From: Bacteriovoracaceae bacterium
Lineage (GTDB): Bacteria; Bdellovibrionota; Bacteriovoracia; Bacteriovoracales; Bacteriovoracaceae
Direction of reading: 5' to 3'
NCBI GenBank assembly: GCA_947442115.1
Contig: CANEVK010000037.1
Span: forward strand, 1-13,349
Length of the DNA: 13,349 nt
Shown one piece after another: positions 1-6,861 of the stretch; positions within the stretch are counted from its first letter, which is position 1, and every line of letters starts with the position of its first letter. The notes under the pieces were generated by a model. That model worked only from the letters and a program-made list of their open reading frames with translations. It had not been told where the DNA came from and did not search any database. Made by a program: the position numbers and the translations under genes.

Positions 1-1057
1 AAGGTCTTACCCATAAAAGATTTTCAAAGGCCATTCGTTCATTAATTCTATTCTTCACCCCGCGGCGAAGGCCATGTCGAAGTCCATTTTTCTTTTCAGA
101 TATTTTGTTACCCGAGATTAAAAAGCTCTCAGTCGTTCGAATATCATAGAGAGGAATGTAGCTTAGATCAAAGTACTCCCAGGTTTTATTTTCAAAAAGA
201 TGCCAAGTAAAACCAAGGACGCCAATCTGCCAGTGTGATTGAGGTGTTCCTAACTCACTAAAGTATTGAGAATTATAGTTAATAAGACTTAAAGAAGAAA
301 TGGAATCACTTAAACGATGAATGACAAATTGAGCTTGTCCCTGATGTGTTTTAGTCGAGACCTGTTCTTTAGTGAGAGGATCTTTGAGTTGAGTCTCTTG
401 AGCTTCAAATTGTCCACTCAAACGATATTTCGAAGCAACGTTTCCGGCCCGTGCACCTAAGCGATAGCTTTGCCCATCATTGATGGATTGTCGGCTAAAA
501 GGAGAAGCATAGAGTGAGACTCGAAAGTCTTTTAGGTCTCTGCGCATTTGATCTTGATTAAGGGCCTGTTCCACAAAGAGCTTGCGGCGCTCGGGTCCTA
601 TTGTTTCAATTAAATCTCTCTCAGTCAGTTTTTCAGGTAAATCACTTTTTACAATAAAGGGATCTGGATTGGCTTCAGGTTTTTTATTATCACTTGGATC
701 ATTTATTTTTGTGATTTGATCTCTTAATTTAGCTTCTGATGAGGGAATTTCTTGATCACCCATTCCCACCAGTGTGTAGCTTAGATCTTTTGAAATGGTT
801 TCTGAGTAGGGAATTCGGTAAAGTTTCCAATAGGATTCATTGGCCTTGGTATTAAGGCAAATGGCCCTGGCCGAATAGCCACCCTCTTCTTGAGAGAGCT
901 TGGCATGATCATGAATTTTAATACCATCCTCAAGCCCACGATTAATAAAAATGATATTGCGATCTAAAACCTTTAGAATTTTGACATTTTTTAAGCGCTC
1001 AAAAGATTCGAGCGCAAAACTAGGTAAAGTGATAAGAAGACCCAAAATAATCCACAT
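1..1057 (-). CDS. Secreted beta-rich envelope protein, C-terminus cut by the window edge
   Basis: Read from the minus strand, an open frame starts at the ATG at 1055-1057 and runs without a stop to base 1 (352 codons seen). Residues 1-15 (MWIILGLLITLPSFA) form a short hydrophobic signal peptide ending in an SFA cleavage site, so the product is exported. Residues about 20-80 contain a small beta-rich module ('INRGLEDGI', then 'ARAICLN' and 'YWKLYRI'). A charged linker rich in Asp, Lys and Pro follows at about 105-130. From about residue 175 onward there are alternating aromatic/polar strands of the outer-membrane-barrel type, such as 'WEYFDLSYIPLYDIR'. The last part recalls DUF481-type outer-membrane proteins, but only weakly. 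The gene lies 39 nt downstream of apt on the same strand and is probably co-transcribed. No strong Shine-Dalgarno precedes the ATG. The existence of the gene is well supported; its function is not known. Confidence 0.75.
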   Translation of the reverse strand, partial: MWIILGLLITLPSFALESFERLKNVKILKVLDRNIIFINRGLEDGIKIHDHAKLSQEEGGYSARAICLNTKANESYWKLYRIPYSETISKDLSYTLVGMGDQEIPSSEAKLRDQITKINDPSDNKKPEANPDPFIVKSDLPEKLTERDLIETIGPERRKLFVEQALNQDQMRRDLKDFRVSLYASPFSRQSINDGQSYRLGARAGNVASKYRLSGQFEAQETQLKDPLTKEQVSTKTHQGQAQFVIHRLSDSISSLSLINYNSQYFSELGTPQSHWQIGVLGFTWHLFENKTWEYFDLSYIPLYDIRTTESFLISGNKISEKKNGLRHGLRRGVKNRINERMAFENLLWVRP

Positions 1058-1096
1058 ATCTAAAAGTGTAATCTATTTTGGGCGGTTTAAAAGTGA

Positions 1097-1597
1097 TTAG
1101 TAATTAAGAACTGAATGAACCGGATGGCCCTCTTCGGTAAACTTATTCAAAAAAGTCAGGTTAATAAGAAGAGATAGGGCCTTAACATCAAATTGGTTCT
1201 TTTGGCATAAATTCATGACCGCCTTCAGAGTTCCACCAGTGGCCAGAACATCATCAACAAGGACCACTCGACCTGGTTTTTGATTCACAATCATTTCAAG
1301 CGTGTCAGTGCCATATTCCAGAGTATAAGTTTCAGCGATCACTGGAGGGGGAAGTTTTCCTTTTTTTCTGACAGGAATAAATCCTTTACCTTTGAGCGTG
1401 GCCATCGCAGCACCCAGAATAAAACCTCGAGACTCAATCCCGATGACGTAATCGATTTCTTCCCACTTGATAGTACTGGCCATGGCCTCGATGACCTCAT
1501 GAAAACGCTCTTGCAGTAGAGGCGTAATATCTTTAAAAAGAATGCCAGGCTTTGGGAAATCTGGAACATTTCGTATATGACTCTCAAATGAATGCAT
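1097..1597 (-). CDS. apt: Adenine phosphoribosyltransferase
   Basis: This 166-residue cytoplasmic enzyme converts adenine and PRPP to AMP and pyrophosphate (purine salvage). The PRPP-binding signature is intact at residues 111-123 (VVLVDDVLATGGT). The family-typical 'FPKPGILFKDITPLL' lies near the N-terminus (about 14-28), 'GIESRGF' at 53-59 and the flexible-loop segment 'RKKGKLP' at about 77-83. The length is only slightly below the usual 170-180 residues. The start is supported by an AAGGAAG Shine-Dalgarno at 1602-1608, 4 nt before the ATG. It heads a two-gene unit with the envelope protein downstream. No convincing -35/-10 pair was found in the 139 nt upstream, which it shares with the divergent small secreted protein gene. 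Confidence 0.97.
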   Translation of the reverse strand: MHSFESHIRNVPDFPKPGILFKDITPLLQERFHEVIEAMASTIKWEEIDYVIGIESRGFILGAAMATLKGKGFIPVRKKGKLPPPVIAETYTLEYGTDTLEMIVNQKPGRVVLVDDVLATGGTLKAVMNLCQKNQFDVKALSLLINLTFLNKFTEEGHPVHSVLNY

Positions 1598-1775
1598 AAA
1601 ACTTCCTTAGGGATTTAAGTGAATCCTGAAGCTATCAGGGTCGGGCCAAAAATTGAAGGGCCATGCCTAGGATTTAGTCACTCTAGGGGTAATTGACACC
1701 CTAAAACCTCTAACAGACTGAAAATTCAATCAATTAATGGCCCGAGCTTTGCTCAATTCAAGCCAAGAGGTGCCC
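1598..1775. other. Divergent intergenic region between apt and the small secreted protein gene
   Basis: This spacer must hold the promoters of both divergent genes. Visible elements are the apt Shine-Dalgarno (1602-1608), an inverted repeat CCTGA...TCAGG (1625-1639) and an imperfect hairpin TAGGG...CCCTA (1684-1703). A TTGACA hexamer at 1693-1698 lies inside the second hairpin but has no -10 box at a normal distance. Whether any of these is an operator cannot be decided from the sequence alone. Confidence 0.4.
1765..1770 (+). promoter_or_regulatory. Shine-Dalgarno that decides the start of the small secreted protein
   Basis: AAGAGG lies 5 nt before the ATG at 1776 and 8 nt before the ATG at 1779. 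The upstream in-frame ATG at 1737 has no such site and would put 13 polar residues in front of the signal peptide. Confidence 0.6.
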
Positions 1776-2099
1776 ATGATGACTAAAATACTTTTTGTTT
1801 TAATTCTGGCCTTCATATCTTTAACTCAAGCTTTTGCTCGGGAGCATAACCGAATTGAAACTTTAGGGGTCTCTAAGGCCGGCCAATTTGTGGCCTTAGA
1901 AGAATATGCCTATGAAGCCGCTAGTAACAACTATGTTGTCACGGTAAGAGTGATAAACGTTTGGACTCAAGAGTATGTTGGGAAAATGATCAAAGTGGTT
2001 AAAAAAGCTGATCGGCCAGCTTATCTTGACCTCGCTCGAGCTGAGGCCCGTCGTTTGGCCCAAGATGATCTTATAAAGTTTAAAATTTCTGGGACCTAG
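1776..2099 (+). CDS. Small secreted protein, possibly DUF2259-like
   Basis: This is a small exported protein of about 107 residues. The N-terminus MMTKILFVLILAFISLTQAFA is a textbook Sec signal peptide, leaving a mature chain of about 86 residues. The mature part contains 'ETLGVSKAGQFVALEEYAYE', a beta-rich 'YVVTVRVINVWT' and an Arg/Ala-rich helix near the C-terminus ('LARAEARRLAQDD'). This order (a 'G.S..G...ALEEY' strand pair, then 'V..V.V', then an A-R-A-x-A helix) recalls the start of predicted secreted DUF2259 proteins, which are usually longer. The assignment is tentative. The start at 1776 (or 1779) is preferred because of the Shine-Dalgarno at 1765-1770 and the signal peptide; an in-frame ATG at 1737 is less likely. 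asnB follows 96 nt downstream on the same strand. Confidence 0.7.
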   Translation: MMTKILFVLILAFISLTQAFAREHNRIETLGVSKAGQFVALEEYAYEAASNNYVVTVRVINVWTQEYVGKMIKVVKKADRPAYLDLARAEARRLAQDDLIKFKISGT

Positions 2100-2144
2100 G
2101 TAGGCAAATTTGGCCCCTGCTGAAGTCCATCGCTCTTTTCAAGT

Positions 2145-2195
2145 TAAAATATCTTAGGCTTTTCTTGGGAATTTCTCCCAAGGCTTAGGATCATT
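2145..2195 (+). promoter_or_regulatory. asnB leader: possible -10 box, perfect hairpin and ribosome binding site
   Basis: A possible -10 hexamer TAAAAT lies at 2145-2150, with no good -35. A perfect 7-bp stem follows: CTTGGGA (2164-2170), loop ATTTC, TCCCAAG (2176-2182). TAGGA (2186-2190) is 5 nt before the asnB ATG. The hairpin ends only 3 nt upstream of TAGGA, so it could affect ribosome access. No T-tract follows, so it is not an intrinsic terminator. Confidence 0.4.
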
Positions 2196-3791
2196 ATGTG
2201 CGGACTTTTTGCTTTTCTTGGTGATGTTACTCAACTTAAAAATTTTGATGAAGTTTTTGCCACACTTGGGCATCGAGGCCCGGATGATTCTGAGATTTTA
2301 AAAATCGATGGGGGACATGCAACTTTTGGATTCCATCGTCTGGCCATTATGGATCCTACTCAAAAAGGTCACCAGCCTTTTGTGGATGATCAGACCGGTC
2401 ATGTGATTGAGTGTAATGGAGAAATTTATAATTACGAAAAGCTAAAAAAAATCTATGAAAATTCTTATCAGTTTAAATCTCATTCTGATTGTGAAGTCCT
2501 GGTTCCAATGTATAAGGAATTGGGAATAGAGCGACTTTGCCAACAGCTTGATGCTGAATTTGCTCTTGTTATTTGGGATCAAGAAAAAAAGAAGTTACTC
2601 GCAGGACGAGATCCAATCGGTATTCGTCCTCTTTTTTGGGGAAAAACATCAGACGGAAAGATGATGTTTGCCTCTGAGGCAAAAATTTTAATGCCGTTTT
2701 GCCAAACAGTGGAAGCTTTTCCACCGGGACAATTCTACGATGGGGAGAATTTTAAATCTTATATCGATCTCACGACGGTGATTCATCATTCTCCTAAAGA
2801 TCTTAACCAGCACTTAAAAGATATTCGAGAAAAACTCATTGAAGGCGTCAGAAAGCGACTCGTAGCAGATGTCCCCGTGGGATTTCTTCTGTCCGGAGGA
2901 CTAGATTCAAGTCTTGTCTGTGCGATTGCCAATGACGTTCTAAAAAAACCGATAACGACTTTTGCAGTGGGGCTTGATCATAACCCTATCGATATTTACT
3001 ATGCTCGGACAGTCGCTGAATATATTAAATCAAATCATCATGAAGTGTATTTTAATAAAGAACAAACTCTTGGAGTATTGGATAAACTTATTTGGCACCT
3101 TGAGACTTGGGATATTACAACCGTAAGAGCTTCCATCGGGATGTATCTTGTTTGTAAATATATTCGAGAGAAAACCAATATCAAAGTGGTTCTCACGGGA
3201 GAAATCTCTGATGAGCTTTTTGGTTATAAGTACACGGATTTTGCTCCCACCCCAGAAGCCTTCCAGCAAGAAGCCAAAAAACGTGTCGATGAACTTTATA
3301 TGTATGATGTGCTTCGAGCAGACCGTTCTATCGCTGCAAACTCTCTTGAAGCACGAGTTCCCTTCGGAGATTTAGATTTTGTCCGCTCAGTGATGGAGAT
3401 CCATCCCGAATTAAAAATGAACACCACGGGAATGGGGAAGTGGATTTTACGCAAGGCCTTTGAAGGAACGAACTTACTTCCTGATTCCATTTTATGGCGA
3501 GAAAAGGCAGCCTTTTCAGATGCTGTCGGTCACTCGATGGTGGATTATCTTAAGGAATATGCAGAGGGCCTTTACTCTGAAGATGCGGTGAAAAAAGCAG
3601 GTGAAAAATATGCGCATGGGACACCCTTTACGAAGGAATCTCTGCTCTATCGAGATATCTTTGAGAAGCATTTTAAGGGGCAAGGAAAACTGATTAAAGA
3701 TTTTTGGATGCCGAATAAAGAATGGAGCAACTGTAATGTGGCAGATCCTTCTGCCCGAGTTCTTCCTAATTATGGAAAGTCCGGAGTCTAA
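2196..3791 (+). CDS. asnB: Asparagine synthetase B, glutamine-hydrolysing
   Basis: This 531-residue cytoplasmic enzyme makes asparagine from aspartate, ATP and glutamine. The N-terminal glutaminase (Ntn) domain begins with the Cys2 nucleophile (MCGLF). It contains 'GHRGPDD' (25-31), 'NGEIYNY' (74-80) and 'GRDPIGIRPLF' (about 137-147). The synthetase domain carries the ATP-pyrophosphatase loop SGGLDSS at 233-239, then 'WDITTVRAS' (305-313), 'TGEISDELFG' (334-343) and 'SLEARVPF'. The C-terminal order follows E. coli AsnB to the end ('DPSARV'), and the length is close to that enzyme's 554 residues. One oddity is that the usual GEGSDE-(L/V)FGGY stretch reads GEISDE-LFGYKY. The start is fixed by the catalytic Cys and by TAGGA 5 nt upstream. 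The stop overlaps the stop of the convergent peptidase gene by 4 nt. Confidence 0.96.
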   Translation: MCGLFAFLGDVTQLKNFDEVFATLGHRGPDDSEILKIDGGHATFGFHRLAIMDPTQKGHQPFVDDQTGHVIECNGEIYNYEKLKKIYENSYQFKSHSDCEVLVPMYKELGIERLCQQLDAEFALVIWDQEKKKLLAGRDPIGIRPLFWGKTSDGKMMFASEAKILMPFCQTVEAFPPGQFYDGENFKSYIDLTTVIHHSPKDLNQHLKDIREKLIEGVRKRLVADVPVGFLLSGGLDSSLVCAIANDVLKKPITTFAVGLDHNPIDIYYARTVAEYIKSNHHEVYFNKEQTLGVLDKLIWHLETWDITTVRASIGMYLVCKYIREKTNIKVVLTGEISDELFGYKYTDFAPTPEAFQQEAKKRVDELYMYDVLRADRSIAANSLEARVPFGDLDFVRSVMEIHPELKMNTTGMGKWILRKAFEGTNLLPDSILWREKAAFSDAVGHSMVDYLKEYAEGLYSEDAVKKAGEKYAHGTPFTKESLLYRDIFEKHFKGQGKLIKDFWMPNKEWSNCNVADPSARVLPNYGKSGV

Positions 3792-4750
3792 TTTAGGCCC
3801 ACGGCCTTAAGGGCTTCATCAACAACAGAACAACTATCCGAACTCAAGTTCTTACATTCTTCAAGCAGAGCAACTCTGTAGTCTGCAAAATTTGAGTTCT
3901 CTTTAAGTCTTTTTGTCATGACCTGATAAAAAAGTTTAGCCGATTCTTCAGGCCCGATCACAGACATCACGAGTGCGGCCATACGGTTGGGAATACCACT
4001 TAAGATATGCACACCACAGTTATCATTGTCTGAAGTCGGAACACAATTCTCAGCAAATTTTTTAAAATATTCATGTTTCAGGTCTCTCATATGGGCCGGT
4101 TGAGGAGAGAGACCTTTATAAGGATCCATCATATCTCTGAGGGCCTTTGCTCTTTGTGCATATTCACCATAGAGAACTGTGGAACCAATGAGATAAGGAT
4201 TTTTCGGATTGTTGTGAACTTGGTTAACGATTGAACCAAATACATCTGCAAGATGCTCATTTAAGGCCCCAGACTGTCCTTCATATTTTAGGTTTGAAGT
4301 CGATTGAATTACAGCATGTGTAAACTCATGTCCCACTACATCGAGGGCCTTTTCAAAATTATCTAAACCTTTTTTACTTCCGGCCCCAAAAATGAAACGA
4401 TTCTTTGCCCAAGCAGCGTTTTCTCGGTTCCCTAAAAGATCATAAATTGTAAATTTATTAACATTAATTGAAGCTTGGATTTCAGCACCTTTATTGTCCC
4501 AGCTCTTATGATTCAGTTCCTCAGCGTAGAAATCTCTCACCTTCTCTAGGTTTTCATTTAAAATTTTTGCTGTTTTTGGAATGATTAGAGCCTTCTTCTC
4601 ACCATCTTCAAGCACTAAATATCCTGGCTTAAAAAGATTTATAATTTGAGGAACAAACTTGGCATCATAAATTTTAATTTTCCCATTTTCATGGGCCAGG
4701 GCCGAAAAAGACAAACAAGAAAGAGTGAGCAATAGACCTTTTATTTTCAT
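3788..4750 (-). CDS. Secreted thermolysin-family (M4) zinc metallopeptidase, short form
   Basis: This is a 320-residue exported endopeptidase. It has a signal peptide (residues 1-19, ending SALA) and then a region of about 50-60 residues before the catalytic unit. The zinc site is complete: HEFTH at 141-145, and third ligand Glu165 in 'GALNEHLADVFG', which is 20 residues after the second His as in thermolysin. His248 in 'DNDNCGVHILSGIPN' matches the transition-state His of thermolysin (GVHINSGI). Most M4 enzymes are about 500-600 residues with long FTP/PepSY propeptides. This one is compact, like protealysin, with little room for a propeptide. AAGGAAT at 4756-4762 lies 5 nt upstream of the ATG. 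It is transcribed after the double-propeller gene but separated from it by a terminator. A role in degrading prey or environmental protein is possible but inferred only. Confidence 0.92.
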   Translation of the reverse strand: MKIKGLLLTLSCLSFSALAHENGKIKIYDAKFVPQIINLFKPGYLVLEDGEKKALIIPKTAKILNENLEKVRDFYAEELNHKSWDNKGAEIQASINVNKFTIYDLLGNRENAAWAKNRFIFGAGSKKGLDNFEKALDVVGHEFTHAVIQSTSNLKYEGQSGALNEHLADVFGSIVNQVHNNPKNPYLIGSTVLYGEYAQRAKALRDMMDPYKGLSPQPAHMRDLKHEYFKKFAENCVPTSDNDNCGVHILSGIPNRMAALVMSVIGPEESAKLFYQVMTKRLKENSNFADYRVALLEECKNLSSDSCSVVDEALKAVGLN

Positions 4751-4836
4751 GGTTCATTCCTTATTCAAGTAAGTGCGGAAATGTTCTACCATGAATCTGA
4801 ATGGGCCAGGGAAAGGTCTGTAAAAATAACTTAGGC

Positions 4837-4865
4837 AAAAAAAAAGCCCCTCCGGAGAGGGGCTT
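4837..4865 (-). terminator. Intrinsic terminator of the double-propeller gene
   Basis: A perfect 9-bp stem AAGCCCCTC (4844-4852) / GAGGGGCTT (4857-4865) with a 4-nt loop is followed, on the minus strand, by nine T (4837-4845 as A on the plus strand; the stem and T-run overlap by two bases). It starts about 10 nt after the stop codon of the gene ending at 4876. It probably insulates the peptidase gene downstream. Confidence 0.92.
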
Positions 4866-4875
4866 ATACGCTTAT

Positions 4876-6729
4876 TTAGGGTCTAAAAGTTTCAAAGGTT
4901 TTAACCGGCATATCCTGGCCAAGATTATAGTGGTGGCCACCTAATATGCCTAAAGTCTCTTCATTAATTTTAAAGACTTGTGAGAATCCCTTGGTTTCCT
5001 TGAGGCAGCGGCCCGTATGGTCCCAAAATCCTGTGAGCATATCTTGGCGATAAATGTGGGAAACATAATCGTAGTCCATTTCAGAAAATTTAAACATGCC
5101 ACCAAAAACAAAAAGTTGATTATTAATGATCTCAGCGGCTGGAGCAAAGGTTGGGAAAGGTAGAGGAGAGAGCTCTCGTGAAAAACCACTTATGGGATCA
5201 ATGGACGTCACATTATTAAGAAGCTCAAAATGTGAAGCTCCCTGGCCAAGTCCACCCACGAGTAGAATTTTTCCTTCGTGCTCAATTCCCGTCAAGGCCC
5301 GACGAACAGGTTGAGGTATTTTAAAGCTAGCAAGTTCAATTTTTTCTTTCTTAAGGTCAAAAACTTCAATGCTATCTAAAAAAATACCATCTAGATCATT
5401 CTCAAATTTAGGGGTTGAATTCCAGCCCCCAACTAAATAGACCATCTCATTAATTTTCACAGCAACATTAGATGAGCGCGGAGAAAGGAGTTTTCCAATA
5501 GTTTCCCATTTATTGGACGTAATATCGTAGCGGTCAATTTGGTCTAATGATTTCCATTTTGGTTTATGTATTTTAGAAAATGCAAATCCTCCAAAAGCAT
5601 AAATATAATGACCATGGGCCGCTATTTGATAACCATGGGCCTTCGCTGGTCTTGGGGCAAGCTCTTTCCATGTTTGAGTTAAAGTGTCGTAAACGACAAA
5701 TTGATCGCTAAAGGACTCCTCAGGATAGGTGTGTTCGGCCCCTTGATGACCACCGGCCATATAAATTTTTCCTTCATGTGAAACTGTTCCAAAAGAAGAA
5801 CGAGCATTTCCAAGAAAAGAAGGAAGAGTCCCTTGATGAATAGATGTTTCACCTGAAAATTGAGGGGAATAAAGATCTAAATCAGCCTCAGATGAGTCTG
5901 CTGTAAGACTCGTCCATTCTCCTTTATTAACTGTATATAAACGGAAATGGCCTGATTTGTTGGAGGCAAAGGCGAGAGTATTATCTGGAAGAAATGTAGG
6001 GGCCATTTCATCTTTTTGATCATTCGTGGCTTCAAAAGTAATGCCTGAAGTTTTATCAGTAACGTAGATATTCCAGCTTCCAGATTTTTTTGAGGTAAAA
6101 GCAATCCAGCGCTCATCAAAAGAGAGAGTAGGTGACATACCTTCGGCCAGGATTTTTTTTGTCCCATCTAAGCGGTTGAGAAGGATAATTTCTTTTTTTG
6201 AACCAGTATTCCTTTGGTAAACAAGAAAATTTCCATCAGAAGAAGGACGTGGAAAATATGATTCCTCAGTCGAGTCAATAGGAGTCGCACTTTCAAGTGA
6301 GAAGTCAGCAAGTCCATCACCTTGTCTTGCCACTTCAGCTGCACGATCAAAAAAATAAATGGTGTTTTTGCCCTGAGGCCCTGGTGCTGAATAGAAAATC
6401 AATTTTCCATTTTTAGAGAACTTAGGATGTAAAACCATTCCCTTTGTTTGGGGATGAAATTTTTGAACAATATTTTTAGCTATATTTTTATAGGTGAGAG
6501 CAAGGTCTTGTTGATTTGGCCCTTCAACATAAACAAGTTCTTCCCCGTCCGGTGTAATATCAGGATAAAGAGCCCAATTTTTTGAAGCGAGATCACTTAT
6601 GACTTGAGTTTCAGAGAGCTTTTCATTTTTTAGCATGACATATTTACCCTGCTGATCCTCTTTCATGTAAACAAAGTCAGCCAAAGCAGTTTGAATAAAA
6701 AATAGTCCGAGCAAAAAAGTCAGTTTCAT
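4876..6729 (-). CDS. Secreted protein with a TolB-like propeller followed by a Kelch propeller
   Basis: This is a 617-residue exported protein. Signal peptide 1-17 ends ALA, followed by DF. Residues about 50-290 hold repeated WD40-like/PD40 (TolB-type) blades with the 'P.ls.dg..laf.s...g...iyv' pattern, at 53-68, 101-127, 159-185, 199-224 and 243-268. Residues about 310-600 hold Kelch blades, each with a 'vyvfGG' turn and a following 'Y....W' strand: YMAGG 323-327, YAFGG 377-381, YLVGG 431-435, LLVGG 489-493, FVFGG 540-544 and a last LGILGG near 593-598. No catalytic motif was seen, so the role is probably binding or scaffolding in the periplasm or outside the cell. The ligand is unknown. AAGGGGAA precedes the ATG. 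It is the first gene on its strand after the divergent region and is closed by a strong terminator. Confidence 0.88.
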   Translation of the reverse strand: MKLTFLLGLFFIQTALADFVYMKEDQQGKYVMLKNEKLSETQVISDLASKNWALYPDITPDGEELVYVEGPNQQDLALTYKNIAKNIVQKFHPQTKGMVLHPKFSKNGKLIFYSAPGPQGKNTIYFFDRAAEVARQGDGLADFSLESATPIDSTEESYFPRPSSDGNFLVYQRNTGSKKEIILLNRLDGTKKILAEGMSPTLSFDERWIAFTSKKSGSWNIYVTDKTSGITFEATNDQKDEMAPTFLPDNTLAFASNKSGHFRLYTVNKGEWTSLTADSSEADLDLYSPQFSGETSIHQGTLPSFLGNARSSFGTVSHEGKIYMAGGHQGAEHTYPEESFSDQFVVYDTLTQTWKELAPRPAKAHGYQIAAHGHYIYAFGGFAFSKIHKPKWKSLDQIDRYDITSNKWETIGKLLSPRSSNVAVKINEMVYLVGGWNSTPKFENDLDGIFLDSIEVFDLKKEKIELASFKIPQPVRRALTGIEHEGKILLVGGLGQGASHFELLNNVTSIDPISGFSRELSPLPFPTFAPAAEIINNQLFVFGGMFKFSEMDYDYVSHIYRQDMLTGFWDHTGRCLKETKGFSQVFKINEETLGILGGHHYNLGQDMPVKTFETFRP

Positions 6730-6859
6730 TGAAGATTCCCCTTATTAAGACCCCAGTATCTTAGCCAAGTCACGACAAGCTCACAAACCAAATCAGTTAA
6801 TGAATTCATGAAAAAAATCATTTTTTTCTCCATTTTTAAGAATGAAATGATGAGTTATA
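6730..6859. other. Divergent promoter region with A7-TCA-T7 palindrome
   Basis: This 130-nt spacer separates the double-propeller gene (minus) from the MFS gene (plus). It contains a candidate minus-strand promoter (6758-6786), a perfect inverted repeat GAAAAAAA-TCA-TTTTTTTC (6810-6828) and a TATAAT hexamer at 6856-6861 that overlaps the first possible start codon of the MFS gene. The A- and T-tracts suggest intrinsically bent DNA, possibly an UP element or a nucleoid-protein site. Confidence 0.45.
6758..6786 (-). promoter_or_regulatory. Candidate promoter of the double-propeller gene
   Basis: Read on the minus strand: -35 TTGTGA (plus 6781-6786), a 17-nt spacer, and -10 TAAGAT (plus 6758-6763), each matching 4 of 6 consensus bases. 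This would leave a leader of about 20-25 nt before the ATG at 6729. It is based on sequence similarity only. Confidence 0.4.
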
Positions 6860-6861
6860 AT
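6856..6861 (+). promoter_or_regulatory. TATAAT box overlapping the first MFS start codon
   Basis: A consensus -10 hexamer with only a poor T-rich -35 region upstream (about 6833-6840). If used, transcription would begin near 6868-6869. The true MFS start would then be the ATG at 6869, on a leaderless or nearly leaderless message. Confidence 0.35.

Noticed and set aside
1693..1698. TTGACA as a -35 box for the small secreted protein gene
   Set aside because: No acceptable -10 hexamer at 15-19 nt; the hexamer lies in an imperfect hairpin.
1737..1739. ATG at 1737 as start of the small secreted protein
   Set aside because: It would bury the signal peptide behind 13 residues and lacks a ribosome binding site; 1776 fits better.
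5877..6350. Open frames on the minus strand in other frames of the double-propeller gene
   Set aside because: They lack start signals and family features; the real frame shows continuous propeller repeats.
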